DNA of 64,000 nucleotides from Cenococcum geophilum 1.58 (Eukaryota; Ascomycota; Dothideomycetes; Gloniales; Gloniaceae): the NCBI GenBank assembly GCA_001692895.1, contig KV748179.1, positions 1,488,001 to 1,552,000 on the forward strand, read 5' to 3'. Positions 35,198 to 48,008 of the stretch are shown in pieces; positions within the stretch are counted from its first letter, which is position 1; each line of letters begins with the position of its first letter. Both the position numbers and the translations under genes were made by a program. Under the pieces are notes generated by a model that saw nothing but the letters and a program-made list of their open reading frames with translations, had not been told where the DNA came from and did not search any database.

Positions 35198-35412
35198 TGT
35201 GAGGGGATCTTGTAGATAGGGGGCTATAAGGACACGATTGGAATAAGATAGATTGGTGAGAGAGACGAATCCTTAAGGAGGTAAGGCCTCTAGAATTGTA
35301 GAGACTATATACTACAGGCACGTGCCTCTGGCACGTGACCGGCGACTATTTGAGGGGCGTCCGGGGGTTATTCTGAGGGCAACCTAAGGTGTCCGCAATA
35401 ATATCCCTTATA
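35198..35412 (-). repeat. Gypsy 3 5' LTR
   Basis: 215 bp, starts TGTGAGGGGATCTTG. It differs from 26493-26707 mainly by transitions and carries the same CACGTG doublet. Confidence 0.93.
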
Positions 35413-35417
35413 GATAC

Positions 35418-37690
35418 CCTATATAACTAGTTTAAGGATTCCTAAATTAGGGGGAGTAGGTATTAATTCTTTTTGGTAATTATATTTAACCCTCTATAGT
35501 CTATATAAAGATATAAGTCTCTATTCTTCTTCTTAATAAAGAGGATTAGAGCACTAGTAGGAGATTATAACTTATAGATCTATCTACGTTATAGATTCTT
35601 ATCCAGATACTTCCTTAAAACCTTTAGTTTGGCTTCTAAAAGGTTATATAGTAAACTAAATAGGGGTTATTTACCTTTTATTAGCTTAATTACTAGCTTA
35701 TATAGACCGTAGTCTAGTAATAACCTAGCTTCTTTCTTATTAAATACGTCTATATAGTTCTTATAGGCTTCTAGTAAAGTATCTACTAGCTCTTTAAGTG
35801 CCGTAATAGTTATATATATAATAAAAAGATCTAAGTCCGTATATCGCAGACTTACTACAAAGGATCTCAGTCCTTTTATTATAACCTTTTAGTATTTTTT
35901 ATTCCTTTTAGTCCTGTAGAGCCGTAGAGTCTTCTATATAAAGCTTAGAATTAAGTCCTATTTAGATAACTAAGGTATGCCTAGGACTATATTAAATCCG
36001 GCTACCTCTCCTATAAGAAAGGAGTCTATTCCGCCTTACTTTAATCTAAATAAGTTAGTGACCTTATATAGTATACTAGCCGTTCCATATATAGCTAGAG
36101 GTTAATAGTTAAGGGTCTTATACCCTCCTAGCCTCTACCTATTATAATTTAGTCCGCTACATGCTAGTAGGGATAAGGTAACAATATTGGCTTCTGCTCT
36201 ATAATTAATAAGGGCATAGACTAATATATCGCCCTTTAGGCCTCTTACGCTTATTATAACTTAAATTAACGAGCTACCTAGGCCTCTTTATCTGCTAGAG
36301 TTACAGGCTTTTTCTTATTACTCTTTTATATATATAATCTTACCTATAATATATAGAGCTAATACGTTATAGGGTTTACTTTTTTTATTTCTTTCTTCGG
36401 CTTACGGCACTTCCTAGTGATATAGCCTAGTTAGTTATAGTTATAACATCTTAAACTAAATCGGTTACTCTTTAGCTTCCCTTCCTTATTAGGGTTAAGC
36501 CGATTTTCTTTAGACTAATCTTTTTAGGACAACAATAAACCTAATTATTGTTATCAATTCTAGTATATTTTTAAGTTATTTATATTACTCTAAGACCTTT
36601 TCTATAAGTTCTTTATTTCTAAGGGTGCTTATTTCTAGGCCAATTTAGACGATTTGCGCTTTATATCCCTATATGCTTCTTTAGCATCTAGTTCCATTTT
36701 AGACAACTTATAGTATTCTACCCCTAGGACGTAAAATAGCCTCTTCTATATTTCGTCTAATAGGGCCGCTTTAAACTCTAGGATCTATATTTCCTTATTT
36801 TATATACCTAGCTCTCTCTATTATATATGGAGGTATTATAATAGGTCTAATAGGGTCCGGTTTCCTTATATTACTCTTTTAATTCTAATAAAGGTATTAG
36901 CCTTACGCTCCTATTTTATCTTAAGCAATAATAATATATACTCTTTTATTCTTTTCTAGGTTTATTCCGTAACGGGCTATATAGCCTTTATATTATCCTA
37001 TTTTTCCTACTAAGTATCTCCTAAATGCTTATATATAAATTTAGTCCGCTATAATTCCATTTTAAATGCATATAGGACCTAAATAAAAAACTTCTTACAG
37101 TCTTTCTTCTATTTATCCTATTTATATCTCCCCTTGCCTATAAACTTTATTAGTAGCTATAGTTTAGGCAATTAGGATTATAACGCAGCGCCCCTAATAG
37201 GTATATTGACCTCTCTTAGGTCTGGTAGGGTAGGGGTTAGTATAATTAAGAATCTTGCTAGTATTTTTCTATCCTCTTCTAGCAGTTATTAATATTCCTC
37301 TAATTCCTGCCTTATTTATAATAATGTCTACCTTTTCTTAATAAGCTCTAGCTACAGTTATATAGCTACTAGCTTATTATCTAAACTTTAGTTTTCTACC
37401 TCTAATTAAGCTAGTTTTCTTCTTAGTGCGACTCTTTAGGGTTCTTATTTAAGGTTATCCTCGCCCTATTTAATTAAGATTAACTTATTTTATTCTTCTA
37501 CCTCCAATCCTTTATTATTAGAGTTTTCTAGATCTGGTTGGATCGTATTAAATGCCGATTATGAGTTTAATAGTCCCGTTACCGCATTTTATTTATTCTT
37601 CTTTATTTGCGGTTAGTTCGCGCCTAATGTCGTATTATATAGTTAGAGGTTTATCTTCGTCCGAGGACCTTATAGTACTATAGGGAGCTA
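35418..37690 (-). pseudogene. Gypsy 2 gag, protease and start of RT
   Basis: Zinc knuckle: LRCYNYNQLGYITRKC (about 36400-36455, one Cys and the His now Tyr). Protease: LVYALINYRAEANIVTLSLL (about 36190-36250, from a D-x-G-A core). RT start: SALILFIKKKNRDLYLYIDY (about 35500-35580). It continues across the Gypsy 3 insertion at 26492. Gag upstream to about 37650 is stop-dense. Confidence 0.75.
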
Positions 37691-37696
37691 TTTATA

Positions 37697-38014
37697 TATA
37701 AGGAACTGGGAGTTCCTAAGGTTAATATGGTAGAAAAAGGCTTAACTTGGCATAATTAGTTAATAGAGGATACTGTTTATATTTAACACATTACAAATAG
37801 CTGTCTCCCTACTGGAACAGCTACTTATGGTTTTATCTAGCGCCATCTAGTTAGGACTTTACTAAATTAAGTTAAAGCCTCTAATTGGTCTAATTCTATT
37901 TATAGCTCGGACTAGATATACCTTGTTATCCTAACTTAGGTCTACTTAGGCTCCGTATAAGGCGGTAACTCCTCCTCTACTCCAATTATTACTAGATCGT
38001 CACTGTTCGTGACA
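37697..38014 (-). repeat. Gypsy 2 5' LTR
   Basis: 318 bp, starts TATAAGGAACTGGG (first TG now TA) and ends GTGACA. Pairs with 21004-21321. Confidence 0.93.
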
Positions 38015-38019
38015 TAAAG

Positions 38020-38585
38020 CCTATAAGGAATATCCAGTGGAAACGGAAAAAGAGTTAAATATAGAGTTGGATATAAAAACTTTGTGCTTTATAAGTATAC
38101 CAGATAAAGAGTTAGATATATTAAATATAGAAGCTTAATACTATATAAGCATACCTACTTATATTTGTGTAGCACTGTTAACAGTAAGAAAGTGTTAATA
38201 GTAAGCCAGGCACGGACCTGTTAAAGTTTGCGAATATATATATTTTTATTATTCTAGGTGCGAATATAAGTTTTATTAGGGAAGGTAGCTATAACACTAA
38301 TACCGGGAGCCGTAAATAAGAGGAGTAGTAGCGATAAGGATCTAGTTATAGTTTATCTTTAGTCTTAGAGTTAAAGAGCACTATATATTCGGCATAGTTT
38401 ATTAAATTAAAATTAAATAGTACTAGCTGTTAGAGGATAAATTTAATACGTGCTTATAAATGCTCCTATATCTATATTCTACTACTCTAACTATTATTCC
38501 TTACTTCCTCCGTAACGATTTCCTTTAGGCACTATTAATTAATAAGGAATTCTATAAAAAGAGTAAGCTAGGTAGTTAGGCGTAG
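38020..38585. other. No gene recognised; right flank of Gypsy 2, start of a minisatellite
   Basis: AT-rich and without open frames. A short duplication (GTTAACAGTAAGAAAGT, GTTAATAGTAAGCC) lies near 38188-38215. The last about 30 bp (AAGCTAGGTAGTTAGGCGTAG) match the 17-bp minisatellite that continues after Gypsy 1. Confidence 0.45.
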
Positions 38586-38932
38586 TGTTATGGGACACCT
38601 CCGTGACACCTTGTACACGTCCACCTGTTTCTACCGACTTAGCAATTAGAGACCAACCGCGAAATGGCAATCTAACGGCAATCTACGGCATTCTGCTATA
38701 TTCTGCTAAGTTCTACCGAATTTTGCTAAGTTCTGCTAGGACTACGACCTGAACCCTATTTTGCCCATGCACGTATTAACTAAGTAACTAAGTTAACGAT
38801 ATATGCCCTTTCTTCCCGTTTCCTACCTTCTTTCCTTACGCAACGTCTTAACTTTATTACGCAGTTTATGTATATAGCTTAATAATACCTACTTCGCTAT
38901 ATATTATTACCGCTTATGCTTACTCCGTAATA
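38586..38932 (+). repeat. Gypsy 1 5' LTR
   Basis: 347 bp; shares the ATTCTGCTA repeats and the CTTCGCTATATATTATTACC block with 44179-44547 and with 1-261. Confidence 0.93.
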
Positions 38933-38999
38933 CTACGTTGCGTTAAAAACTATACTACCCTCGAAATGCAGAACGACCCTTAAAGCCCCCGTAACGGCC

Positions 39000-41900
39000 G
39001 ACGGCTATTATAGCTGCACTCTAAGAACAATTAGTAGGTATACAGAAGTCCTTTATAGACGCCCTTGTTATAGCACTAAGCTACTTTAACTAATAGTAAG
39101 CCGAATAAGAAGCATGATAACAATAATTGATAAAGCACTTTAAGAAGAAGTCCGTATCCTTAAGATGCCTATATTAAGCCCTAGACCGAAGAACGCTATC
39201 TCTAGAGATGATACGCGGGAACGCAAGCCCCGAATTTAGTAGTAGTTACTTACCCTATAGAGAAGCCGACTACCGCACCAAAACGATCTAAGAACACTAC
39301 TAGACCCCCTAGTATTTACCGGTAAACAACAAGAGCTTTAGGTTATTCTTAAGCCGGCTTAAGATAAGCTAACTGGTAATGCTGACTGCTACCTAACCGA
39401 AGCTTAAACCGACCTATTACGCCCTAAGTTAACTAGGAGGAGACGTAGCTAACCTTAATTAAACCTCTCTAACCAAACTTAGTATAAAGCCTAGTTTATA
39501 CTTCTTAAAGCTATATATAGGGAACCTAAACCGCTAAGCTAGACCGCTAAAGAAAGATAAACTAAATAACTTGTCAAGCAAAAGAAAAGTTTCCTAGTAT
39601 AATTCTCCGAATTTAACCGCTACGTAAAGAAATAGGCTGGGAATAACTCCGTACTACTAATAGCCTTATTAAATCCCTAAGCCTAAACTAAAAACCTCCC
39701 TAAGAGGGCGTAAACCTCCCGGAAACTCTTAATGCCTATATAAACGTTATTAATAAACGGTATAACGATATACTACGCCGTTATACTAAAGCCCGTTTAA
39801 TATAATAAACACGATTAACCCTATAAACGCCTACTAAAAGTTATTATCTTAACCTAAGTACCCTAACGCCATAGATATTAACACTAGGACCCTAGGATAC
39901 GCCTATTAGGAGATCCACAAACGAGAATAACGTATTAAGCTAGGCCTCTACTTTAAATATAGAAGTGCTCCTACCTCTTAAACCACTGCTCCGTCCCTAT
40001 GCCCCGAAACGATTTATAAAACGGCTAGTAACTGGTAGCGTTTACTATATTAATCTTCCGGTTACTGTCCCTAATCTTTATCTAGTTCTAGCCCTACGTT
40101 TAGTAAGTACTACTTATAAGGACGAAGCTCCAACTAACGTCCTATAAGAACCCCGCCCTAATTGCCTCTAAAAGGAAGATCCTAGAGCTAAGTCACTCTC
40201 CGGGACGGCTCTACTATAGGATCTCGTTAAACGCATTTAACATTATAAACTCCAACTCTTGGACTATAGTATAACTATTAACTGCCGCCTTTGGTAGAAT
40301 GGTTAAAAGGCTAACGCTTAAATCCTAATTAATATAGGAGCTAGCGGCATAGGATTTATTAATAAGATCTTTATATAAGATAATGGTTTTACCTTAACCC
40401 CCCTTAACCGGTATATTAACGTATTTGGATTTAATGGCAAACGTACCGTCTTAGGCTGTATTACCTACGTGGTAGCCCTAAGACTCTAATACCTAAACCA
40501 TGAAGAACTGATTAAGCTTTTTGTTACTACCCTAGGTTACCTAGTAATCCTTAGATAACCCTAGATAAAGCTATATAAGGTAACCATTAATTAGGACAAC
40601 CTTAAGCTTCTATTTACCGCCTCCCGTTATAAGCAGAAGTGTTATATAACGTACCGCCTTAACCCTAAACTAAAATCTAGGGAATTCGCTAAGATCTACT
40701 AGCCTAAGATTTCTACTAATGTCTACCCCACGCCTAAGGAACCTACCAGATTCTACTAACCTAGGAATTCCACTAAATTTCACTAGCGTAAGATTTCCAC
40801 CGACATCTATTAAGGATCCGGGAATTCCACCAAACTCTATAAATTGGCCCTAAGCACTATACTGCCTAAAGATAGGTAGAAGCTTAAGCTTACTATATAA
40901 AGATATTAGAAGGACTAGTATCCAACTATGAAAAGGATTCTTAAAGAACCCGAACCTGAATTTAATACTAACTCCGTACCTAATACCGAACCTAAACCCG
41001 AATAAGAAACTATAGATAATCTAAGCGAGCTCGGTACCCTGGATATCCGCATAATTAGAGCTACCCTGCTAGCGTAACTTGCTAAGAAACCCGAGCATAC
41101 GATCTTCGCTGTTATAATAGCCGATATTAAGAAGGCCTTAGTACTAAAGAAGTATACTAACCCTGCCACAAAGGTACTAATAGAGTATTATTATCGCCTA
41201 GATGCATTCTTATAAAAGGAAGCTGATAAGCTACCAGAATACCGACTATACGACTATAAGATTATACTTAAAGAAGGAAAGCAGCCTAGATTTAGACCCT
41301 TATATAGGATATCCTAAAATAAACTCTAAGTGCTATAAAAGTATTTAGACGAGAACCTAAGCAAAGAATTTATTAGAGTAAGCTCGTTGCCTATAGCCGT
41401 ACTAGTGATCTTCGTTAAGAAACCCAGCGGCGGTTTATGCTTCTATGTAGACTACTAAGCTCTTAACGCCGTTACTATTAAGAACTAATATCCGATTCCG
41501 TTAATATAAGAGACGCTAAACTAACTAAGTAAGGCTTGTTACTACACGAAGCTCGATATTATCTCTGCATTTAACCGTCTCCGCATTACAAAAGGGGATA
41601 AATGGCTTACTATATTTCGCACCCAATATAGACTATTTAAGTACTTAGTAACACCCTTTAGCCTCACAAACGCTCTAAGCTCATTTTAACATTATATAAA
41701 CGATACCCTGCGCCCCTACCTAGACATCTTCTGTACTGCTTATATTAATAACATCCTGATATATAGTAATAACCTAACCAAATATCGGAAATACGTTAAC
41801 CTTATCCTATAAGCCCTGCACGGAGCTAGTTTATAATTAGATATAGATAAATGCGAGTTCTATAAAACGGAAGTCCTATACCTTAGACTCCTTATTTCTA

Positions 41901-44162
41901 TAAACGGTATACGAATAGACCTAAAGAAAGTTAAAGTAATTGTAAACTAGCAAGAACCCGAGAACGTTAAGGACGTAAGAGCCTTTATAGGATTTGCTAA
42001 TTTCTACTAACGGTTTATTAATAACTTCTCCGCCCTGGTTTTACCCCTTATAGCTCTAACCTAAAAGGATAAAGTCTTTATCTTTAATAAGGAATATAAG
42101 AAGGCTTTTGCCTATCTAAAAGTTATGTTTACTACTACGCCTATACTCTAATACTTTAACCTAAACTAAATAAGTGTTATAGAAGCCGACTTATCTAACT
42201 ACGTTACCAAAGGCATCTTATCTCAATATAATAAGGATGGAGTATTACACCCCATAGTATACTTCTTAAAATGACTAAGCCTAGCTGAATGCAACTACAA
42301 GATCTATAATAAGGAATTATTAGCTATTATTAGGTGTTTTAAATAATGGCGACCCGAACTAGAAGGCGCTGGATTTCTAATTAAGGTCCTTAGCGACTAT
42401 AAGAACCTATAGTACTTTACGACCACAAAACAGCTAAGTTATTATTAGGCCCGCTAGTTAGAATATCTGTCTCATTTCTGATTCTTAATTACGTACCGCC
42501 TAGGCGTCTAAGGTTAGAAGCCTAATACCCTAACCCGACGCTTATAAGACGCGCTAGCCCTAGAAGAAGCGCGCTCTTACTAAAATCAGACCCTACTTCG
42601 CCCTAAACTATTCAACCCTTCTACTAAAGATCTTACGGTACAAGTCCTTAAAATAACTAATTAATTAATTAAATAGATTATAGTTAATAAATACCTAAAT
42701 AACAAGTTTATCTAAGAGACGCTTAAGCTAATATAAGATAGTATTAGGCGCTCTAAAAAGATTTCTCTAAGTAAATACGAAGCCTATAGAAACCGCTTAT
42801 ATTACTAGAACCGTCTAGTTATCCCTAATTACGATAAGCTTAAGCTTAAACTCCTTAAACACATATATAATCTACCTGTCGCCGGCTACCTAGGCTAAGG
42901 AAAGACCCTAGAACTACTCTAACGGGAGTATTATTAGCCGAATATGCATAATATAATATAAAGGTATATCTTTAGCTGCCATACCTACCGACGAGCTAAA
43001 GCCTCGTATAAGACGTATAACGGTCTTTTAAAGCCGCTGCCTGTTCCAGACCGAAGATAAAAGGATATCTTAATCGACTTTGTTGTTGACCTTCCTAAAA
43101 GTAGAGGCTGTACGAATATTATAGTAGTTATAGACCGACTATTTAAAATAAGATACTTAATCGCCTGCCCTAATATATTAACGCCCGCCGTCGCCTAACT
43201 ATTCCTAGATTACGTATAGAAACTCCACGGACTCCCTAAAACGATTATCTTTAATAGAGGCAGCTAGTTTATCTTAGCATTCTAGAAAGAACTAACTACT
43301 TAACTCCGTATTAAAGCACTATTATCTACTACGTATTATCTAGAAACGGATGGCTAAATAGAACGCGTAAATGCTATAATGGAATAGTATATTCGGATAT
43401 ACACGTTGTATTTATAGGATAACTAGATTAACTAGCTCGCATTCGCCGAGTTTACTGTAAATAATTCCGTCTCGGAAACCACGAAAGTCTCCCCATTCCT
43501 AGCTAATTACGGCTAGCACCCACAAATGGGTTTTGAACCCTTCAGTAATGTTCCTTACCTTGCTTATTACGCCTTATAAGTCGCAAAAGCAAATAAATTC
43601 GTAGAGAAGATGGAGGAACTATAATAGTTCCTTACTAATGAGATGATATGGGCTTAATTTGTTTATAAAGCCGCAGCGAATAAGAAACGAACCCTAGCAC
43701 TGGCCTACTAAATTAGTAATTTTGTCTAGCTAGACACAAGAAATCTGAACACAAAATAACCTACTAAGAAACTTAATTAGAAGAACGCTGGCCCTTATAA
43801 GGTTGAAAAGGTTATCTTTCCTTATGCCTACTAACTAAAGCTCCCTAATACGGTTAAAATCCACCCCGTATTCTATACGTTAGTCCTCCGCCCTACTACC
43901 CCTGTATTAGACGCCCTGCCTAGACAGATATAAAACCCTCCCCTACCAGTTAAAGTGGATGGTAAGAATGAGTATTTCGTTAAAAGAATTGACGATATTA
44001 AGTATAATAAACGGAAACGCCAATATATGTATCTTACGAAATGGAGAGGCTTTACTAAGTCCTTATGGGAACCCGTTAACTTTATAGGACTTATATAAGC
44101 CACGGAAGACTTTTATAAACTCTACCTAGAACTACTACAGCCCCATCTCGCAGAAGCTTAAG
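39000..44162 (+). pseudogene. Gypsy 1 gag-pol, RIP-decayed
   Basis: Gag with a zinc-knuckle remnant (GLYFKYRSA, near 39940). Protease: ILINIGASGIGF (about 40322; core Asp now Asn). [14 protein letters not shown] (41401), [15 protein letters not shown] (about 41540), IFCTAYINNILIYS (about 41730; catalytic YxDD now YINN). RNase H near 42200-42480. Integrase: DFVVDLPKSRGCTNIIVVID (43077-43136) to AEFTVNNSVSETTKVSPFLA (about 43450-43510, a less mutated patch). Chromodomain: RQYMYLTKWRGFTKSLWEPV (about 44020-44080). Many TAA/TAG stops; no active product. Confidence 0.88.
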
Positions 44163-44178
44163 TTTAAAGGGGGGGTAC

Positions 44179-44547
44179 TGTTATGGGACACCCCCGTAAT
44201 ACCTTGCATACGTCCACCTATTTCTACCGACTTAGCAATTAGAGACTAACCGCGAAATAGCAATCTAACGGCAATCTGATGGCAATCTAACAGCAATCTA
44301 TAGCATTCTGCTATATTCTGCTAAGTTCCACTAAATTCTGCTAAGTTCTGCTAGGACCATGACCTAAACCCTATTCTGCCTATATACGTGTTGACCAAGC
44401 AACTAAGTTAACGATATATGCCCTTTCTTCCCATTTCCTACCTTCTTTCCTTACGCAACGTCTTAACTTTATCACGCAGTTTATATATATAGCTTAATAA
44501 TACCTACTTCGCTATATATTATCACCGCTTGTGCTTACTCTGTAACA
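44179..44547 (+). repeat. Gypsy 1 3' LTR
   Basis: 369 bp, TGTTATGGGACACCCCC to CTCTGTAACA. Carries three or four GGCAATCTRA units against two in the 5' LTR. Confidence 0.93.
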
Positions 44548-44609
44548 CGTAGCGCCCTTTAAATATACAGCTAGATCTTAATAGATTTAGCGGCTATAGC
44601 TTTAGTCCT

Positions 44610-45190
44610 ATAAACTAGGAGGTTATAGAAGCTAGGGGCTTATAGGAGCTAGGGGATTCTATAAGCTAGGTAATTGTATAAGTAGAGTAGTCTAACCTAG
44701 CGCCCTTTAATTAATGCCTAGTGTATAAATAGGGTATTAATAGGTTTAATAACTTCGGCTTTAATTCTATAAGCTAGATACTTGTAAGAGCTAGCTAATC
44801 TTATAAGCTAGGTAACCGTACAAGTATAGTGCTCGTAAAAGCTAGGCAATCCTACGAGCTAGGCGATTGTATAAGCTGAGCGATTGTATAAACTGGGTAA
44901 TTATACGAGCTAGATGCTTATAGGAGCTGGGCGATCCTATAAGCTAGGTAACTATATAAGGATAGTGCTTATAGGAGCTGGGCAATCTTATAAGCTAGGT
45001 AACTATATAAGTATAGTACTTATAGGAGCTAGGCAATCCTATAAGCTAGGTAATTGTATAAGCTAGGCGATTATATAAGCTAGGTAATTGTGCAAGCTGG
45101 GTAATTATATAAACTAGGTAATTGTGCGAGCTGGGCAATTATATAAGTAGAGTAATTATATAAGTAGAGTGATTATATAAGTAGGGTAAT
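44610..45190. repeat. 17-bp degenerate minisatellite (AAGCTAGGTAATTGTAT)
   Basis: More than 25 diverged units of AAGCTAGGTAATTGTAT and relatives (CTTATAGGAGCTGGGCA, AAGTAGAGTAATTATAT). A longer block containing GCGCCCTTTAATTAATGCCTAG appears near 44700 and again near 45213. The array was split by Gypsy 1, as matching units also lie left of 38585. Confidence 0.85.
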
Positions 45191-45239
45191 TATATAAATA
45201 GGGTAATCTAACCTAGCGCCCTCTATTAATGCCTAGTAT

Positions 45240-46176
45240 GTAAATAGGAAGTAAATATTAGGAAAATACTAGAACTATAAAAAAAAGAAATATATAAGTC
45301 CTAGATTTAGAAATATTAAAGAAGTTCCTATATAAAGACCCCTATGAACTTTATAATGACTTAAAGTCCCCTTATATATACTTAGAGAAGTTCTTACGTA
45401 AATAGCTCTATAAGTGTAGCTATAAGTCTAAGCCCCCTCGCGTAACCTAACTACCCCTCTCCACTATACCAGAATAAATAAATAACTGCTATATACTATA
45501 AGTAGAGAAATAATTTAAATAAAAAGAAAACACTATAAAAAAAATATGTTTATATCCTTAAGATATAAATCTATAAGTACTGTAGTTACTAAGGTGGCAT
45601 ACGTCCTAGGTCTATAAGAAAATTAAAAAATCCTAAATTATTAGCATAGATTTACCTTCTATTATTACTTTTAAGGTAGTAAATAAATTTATCTAAGTAA
45701 AAGTATAGATTATTGCAAATACTTTATAGCTTGCTATAAGTTAAGCGGGCAGAGACTCCGGTGGGAATAGTAAAATATTATTTTATTTCGCGATAGGCTA
45801 AACAAAAAGAGGCTAAAGTTTTAACCCTTTTACTAGATTTTATTAGAACTCTTCTTTATATTTTTATCTTTTACTTATAGATTTAAAACTATAAAGTTAA
45901 GGCCACCGTATTTAACCGTCGCCTATATAGCCTTATTACTTAACACCTCTTTATTACTATCTGCCCCTATTTATTAATCTTTAGTACTAAAACTATTTTC
46001 TCTATTATATAATGTCTCTGCGTCCCATTCTTAATCCTTATTACTAAAGTTACTTTTATAACTAGTCCACGCCTCTATATTGCTATTATTATCTCTAAAG
46101 TTGGTTTCTCTATCTATAAATGCCTATTTAGTAGCTAGCAATTTGGAGATAGTATACTTATAGGTACTTAAGGGTT
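45240..46176. other. No gene recognised; weak coding-like remnants
   Basis: RIP-mutated. Around 45300-45450 a plus frame reads EVPI and PLYILREVL-like fragments, but no family could be named. An A-rich tract lies near 45270-45290 and 45530-45550. Confidence 0.35.
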
Positions 46177-47534
46177 GCGGGATACTATTTAGGGAGTTAT
46201 GGTTAATGCTATTAGAATATAGAATATGTCTATAGACCTCTAAGTACTAGCTACTTAACGCCTTAAGTAAAAGATCTCCCCTAACGCAAGGCAGATTAAT
46301 AAAAGTTAATTACCGCCTATATAAGGCGGAGCGCTTATAAAGGGCTTAGCTAGAATGCCAATTAAACTACCCTATAGGCACTAATAGCTCCTTTACCACA
46401 GATAGGGGGTTAATATATAAGATTAACTAGCTAGGATAAGTCTACTACTTAGGCAGTGTCTTGCCTTAGGAAGGATAGGCGTTAGAAGTGGATTATATAA
46501 TACTATACCTACTAAAAGAGGCGTTATTAGGGGTTATTGTTAACTTCCGGTTCTAGTTTATAACTTTATATAAACGCTTCTAAACCCTACTAAGGCATAT
46601 AGCGTCCGTTAGGGATTATCAGCTATTTAAATTTAGTAACAGCTTAGCCAATGACTACTCCTAATAATGCCTCACTTACAGATTACTCTAGGCGCCTATA
46701 GTCTTGGGTATAGACGATATATAAGCTAAGAGTAATTATAGCCACTAAATATTATACTATAGACACCACATAAAGTAGAAAAGGGCGGTTAGTATACTCC
46801 GCCTTTCCCTTCTACCTTCTGTCCTAACTCCGCCTTAGGAGAGAAATAGAATATAAACGTCGTGCTCCTAGTTCTTATATGCCGTTAATTTAACTTACCT
46901 TTATATTTTACCTCTTGACCATATATCCCTTACCATCCTTATAAGAATACTAGATATTATATATATTACCTTAACTAAATTTGGATACGTTACTAATATA
47001 GCCTATAGGTTCTCAACCAGTACTTCTAGAGATATTACTATATGCTACCTCCCCGAAGATATTATACCTAATTATTAACCTATTAGAAACCCTAGATTGT
47101 CTTAAAATTGCATTAACGCTAAAGACGCGGCATCTAATAGCAGGGAGGAGAAATAATTGCGGCTTTCCGGTTATATGTGGGAGTGGATACCTACCTAAAC
47201 ACCTAATAAGGCCGGTTTTTATAAAAAGGACGATAATATAAAGGACAATACGCAAGAGAATACGGTTTAGGCGAGTGTATAAAAAATATAACTTAGTTAC
47301 CTTAGGGGTTTAGAAGGCTACGGCAAAACTAAAATAGACTTACCTAAGCTAATAGAGGACTATAGCGAGGCTAAGATAGACTTACTTTAACCGAAAGAGA
47401 ACCACGTTAAAGGCTTATTTTAGTAGATAAATATAGTTGTAGGTTCTAAATACATTTCGCTGGTACCTAGAGGTATATTTATAAGACACCTATATTATTT
47501 AGCAACACTAATAATTAAGCAGAGAATGGTTTAG
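46177..47534 (+). repeat. Unidentified dispersed repeat, copy 1
   Basis: Aligns over about 1.3 kb, in inverted orientation, with 62660-64000. Landmark matches include GTCTATAGACCTCTAAGTAC, CTCAACCAGT/CTTAACCAGT, and the block around 47300-47380 (GAAGGCTACGGCAAA / GAAGGCCACGGCAAA). Plus-strand frames look once-coding (SPLTQGRLIKVNYRLYKAE; GYGKTKIDLPKLIEDYSEAK) with RIP-type stops. The family is not recognised. It ends near 47534, before LINE relic 2. Confidence 0.7.
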
Positions 47535-48008
47535 TCTATGTATATCTATCTAAAACCTGCTAAAATAGGCAGTAGAGAATAGCTAGCGTGTAGATTGGGT
47601 TCTCCTTAATAACTACCTTAAGGATAAGCCCCGCCTAGGGCGTAAAAAAAAAACTCCTAATCTTAAGCAAAGGGGTTTTTTTTTTAAAATCCGTTGTATT
47701 ATACTACGTATAATACTGCGCATGCAGCCTTAGGCTATGGCGCTATAGTTCTATATACATGAATCCTTTCTAGGCAGCTTAATATGTACTAATAGCTATA
47801 TCCTAGTAGTTTATAAGCCCCTAAACTAGGAGTTTATAGTTCCTTAGTAAACTAAGTTACTATAACTACTAGGGAATAAGAAAACGGTAGGAAAAACTAT
47901 AAGAAATCCTAATACCTGTCCCTGTCCTTTTACAATTTATTTCTGTCCTTTTACTCTCTAATATCCTTTTAAGAGCCTAGTAGGAGTTACCTCTTTCTAG
48001 AATCCTAT
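47535..48008. other. LINE relic 2 downstream flank with A/T homopolymer tracts
   Basis: No open frame. T9-10 runs near 47681 and A9 near 47646 could mark the poly(A) end of the minus-strand LINE. The sequence between repeat copy 1 and the LINE is otherwise featureless. Confidence 0.4.

Larger units (their letters stand above)
26493..35412 (-). mobile_element. Gypsy chromovirus 3, nested in the RT of Gypsy 2
   Basis: 215-bp LTRs at 26493-26707 and 35198-35412 are flanked by a perfect duplication GATAC (26488-26492, 35413-35417). A polypurine tract (minus strand AAGAAGGGGGGGG) abuts the 3' LTR. Genes are on the minus strand: gag (about 33700-35100), protease, RT, RNase H, integrase, chromodomain (about 29090-29280). 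It lies in the same orientation as its host element. At 8.9 kb it is long, because about 2 kb downstream of the chromodomain holds an antisense frame. The first part of gag (34760-35110) and patches of the LTRs are less mutated. Confidence 0.92.
21004..38014 (-). mobile_element. Gypsy chromovirus 2, split by a nested Gypsy element
   Basis: 318-bp LTRs at 21004-21321 and 37697-38014 are flanked by a perfect 5-bp duplication TAAAG (20999-21003, 38015-38019). Genes run on the minus strand: gag with zinc knuckle (about 36400-37650), protease (about 36200), RT (35418-35700 continuing at 26492-26270), RNase H (about 25500-25690), integrase (about 24300-24900), chromodomain (23690-23880). The order RT-RNase H-integrase is diagnostic of Gypsy and the chromodomain of a chromovirus. 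The nested element removes 8.9 kb; without it the length is about 8.1 kb. All frames are RIP-destroyed. Confidence 0.92.
38586..44547 (+). mobile_element. Gypsy chromovirus 1, complete but RIP-decayed
   Basis: LTRs at 38586-38932 and 44179-44547 begin TGTTATGGGACAC and end GTAACA or its mutated form. A perfect duplication CGTAG flanks them (38581-38585, 44548-44552). A polypurine tract AAAGGGGGGG lies just before the 3' LTR. One plus-strand gag-pol region occupies 39000-44160. The 3' LTR is 22 bp longer because of extra GGCAATCT repeats. The site lies within a 17-bp minisatellite. Confidence 0.93.
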
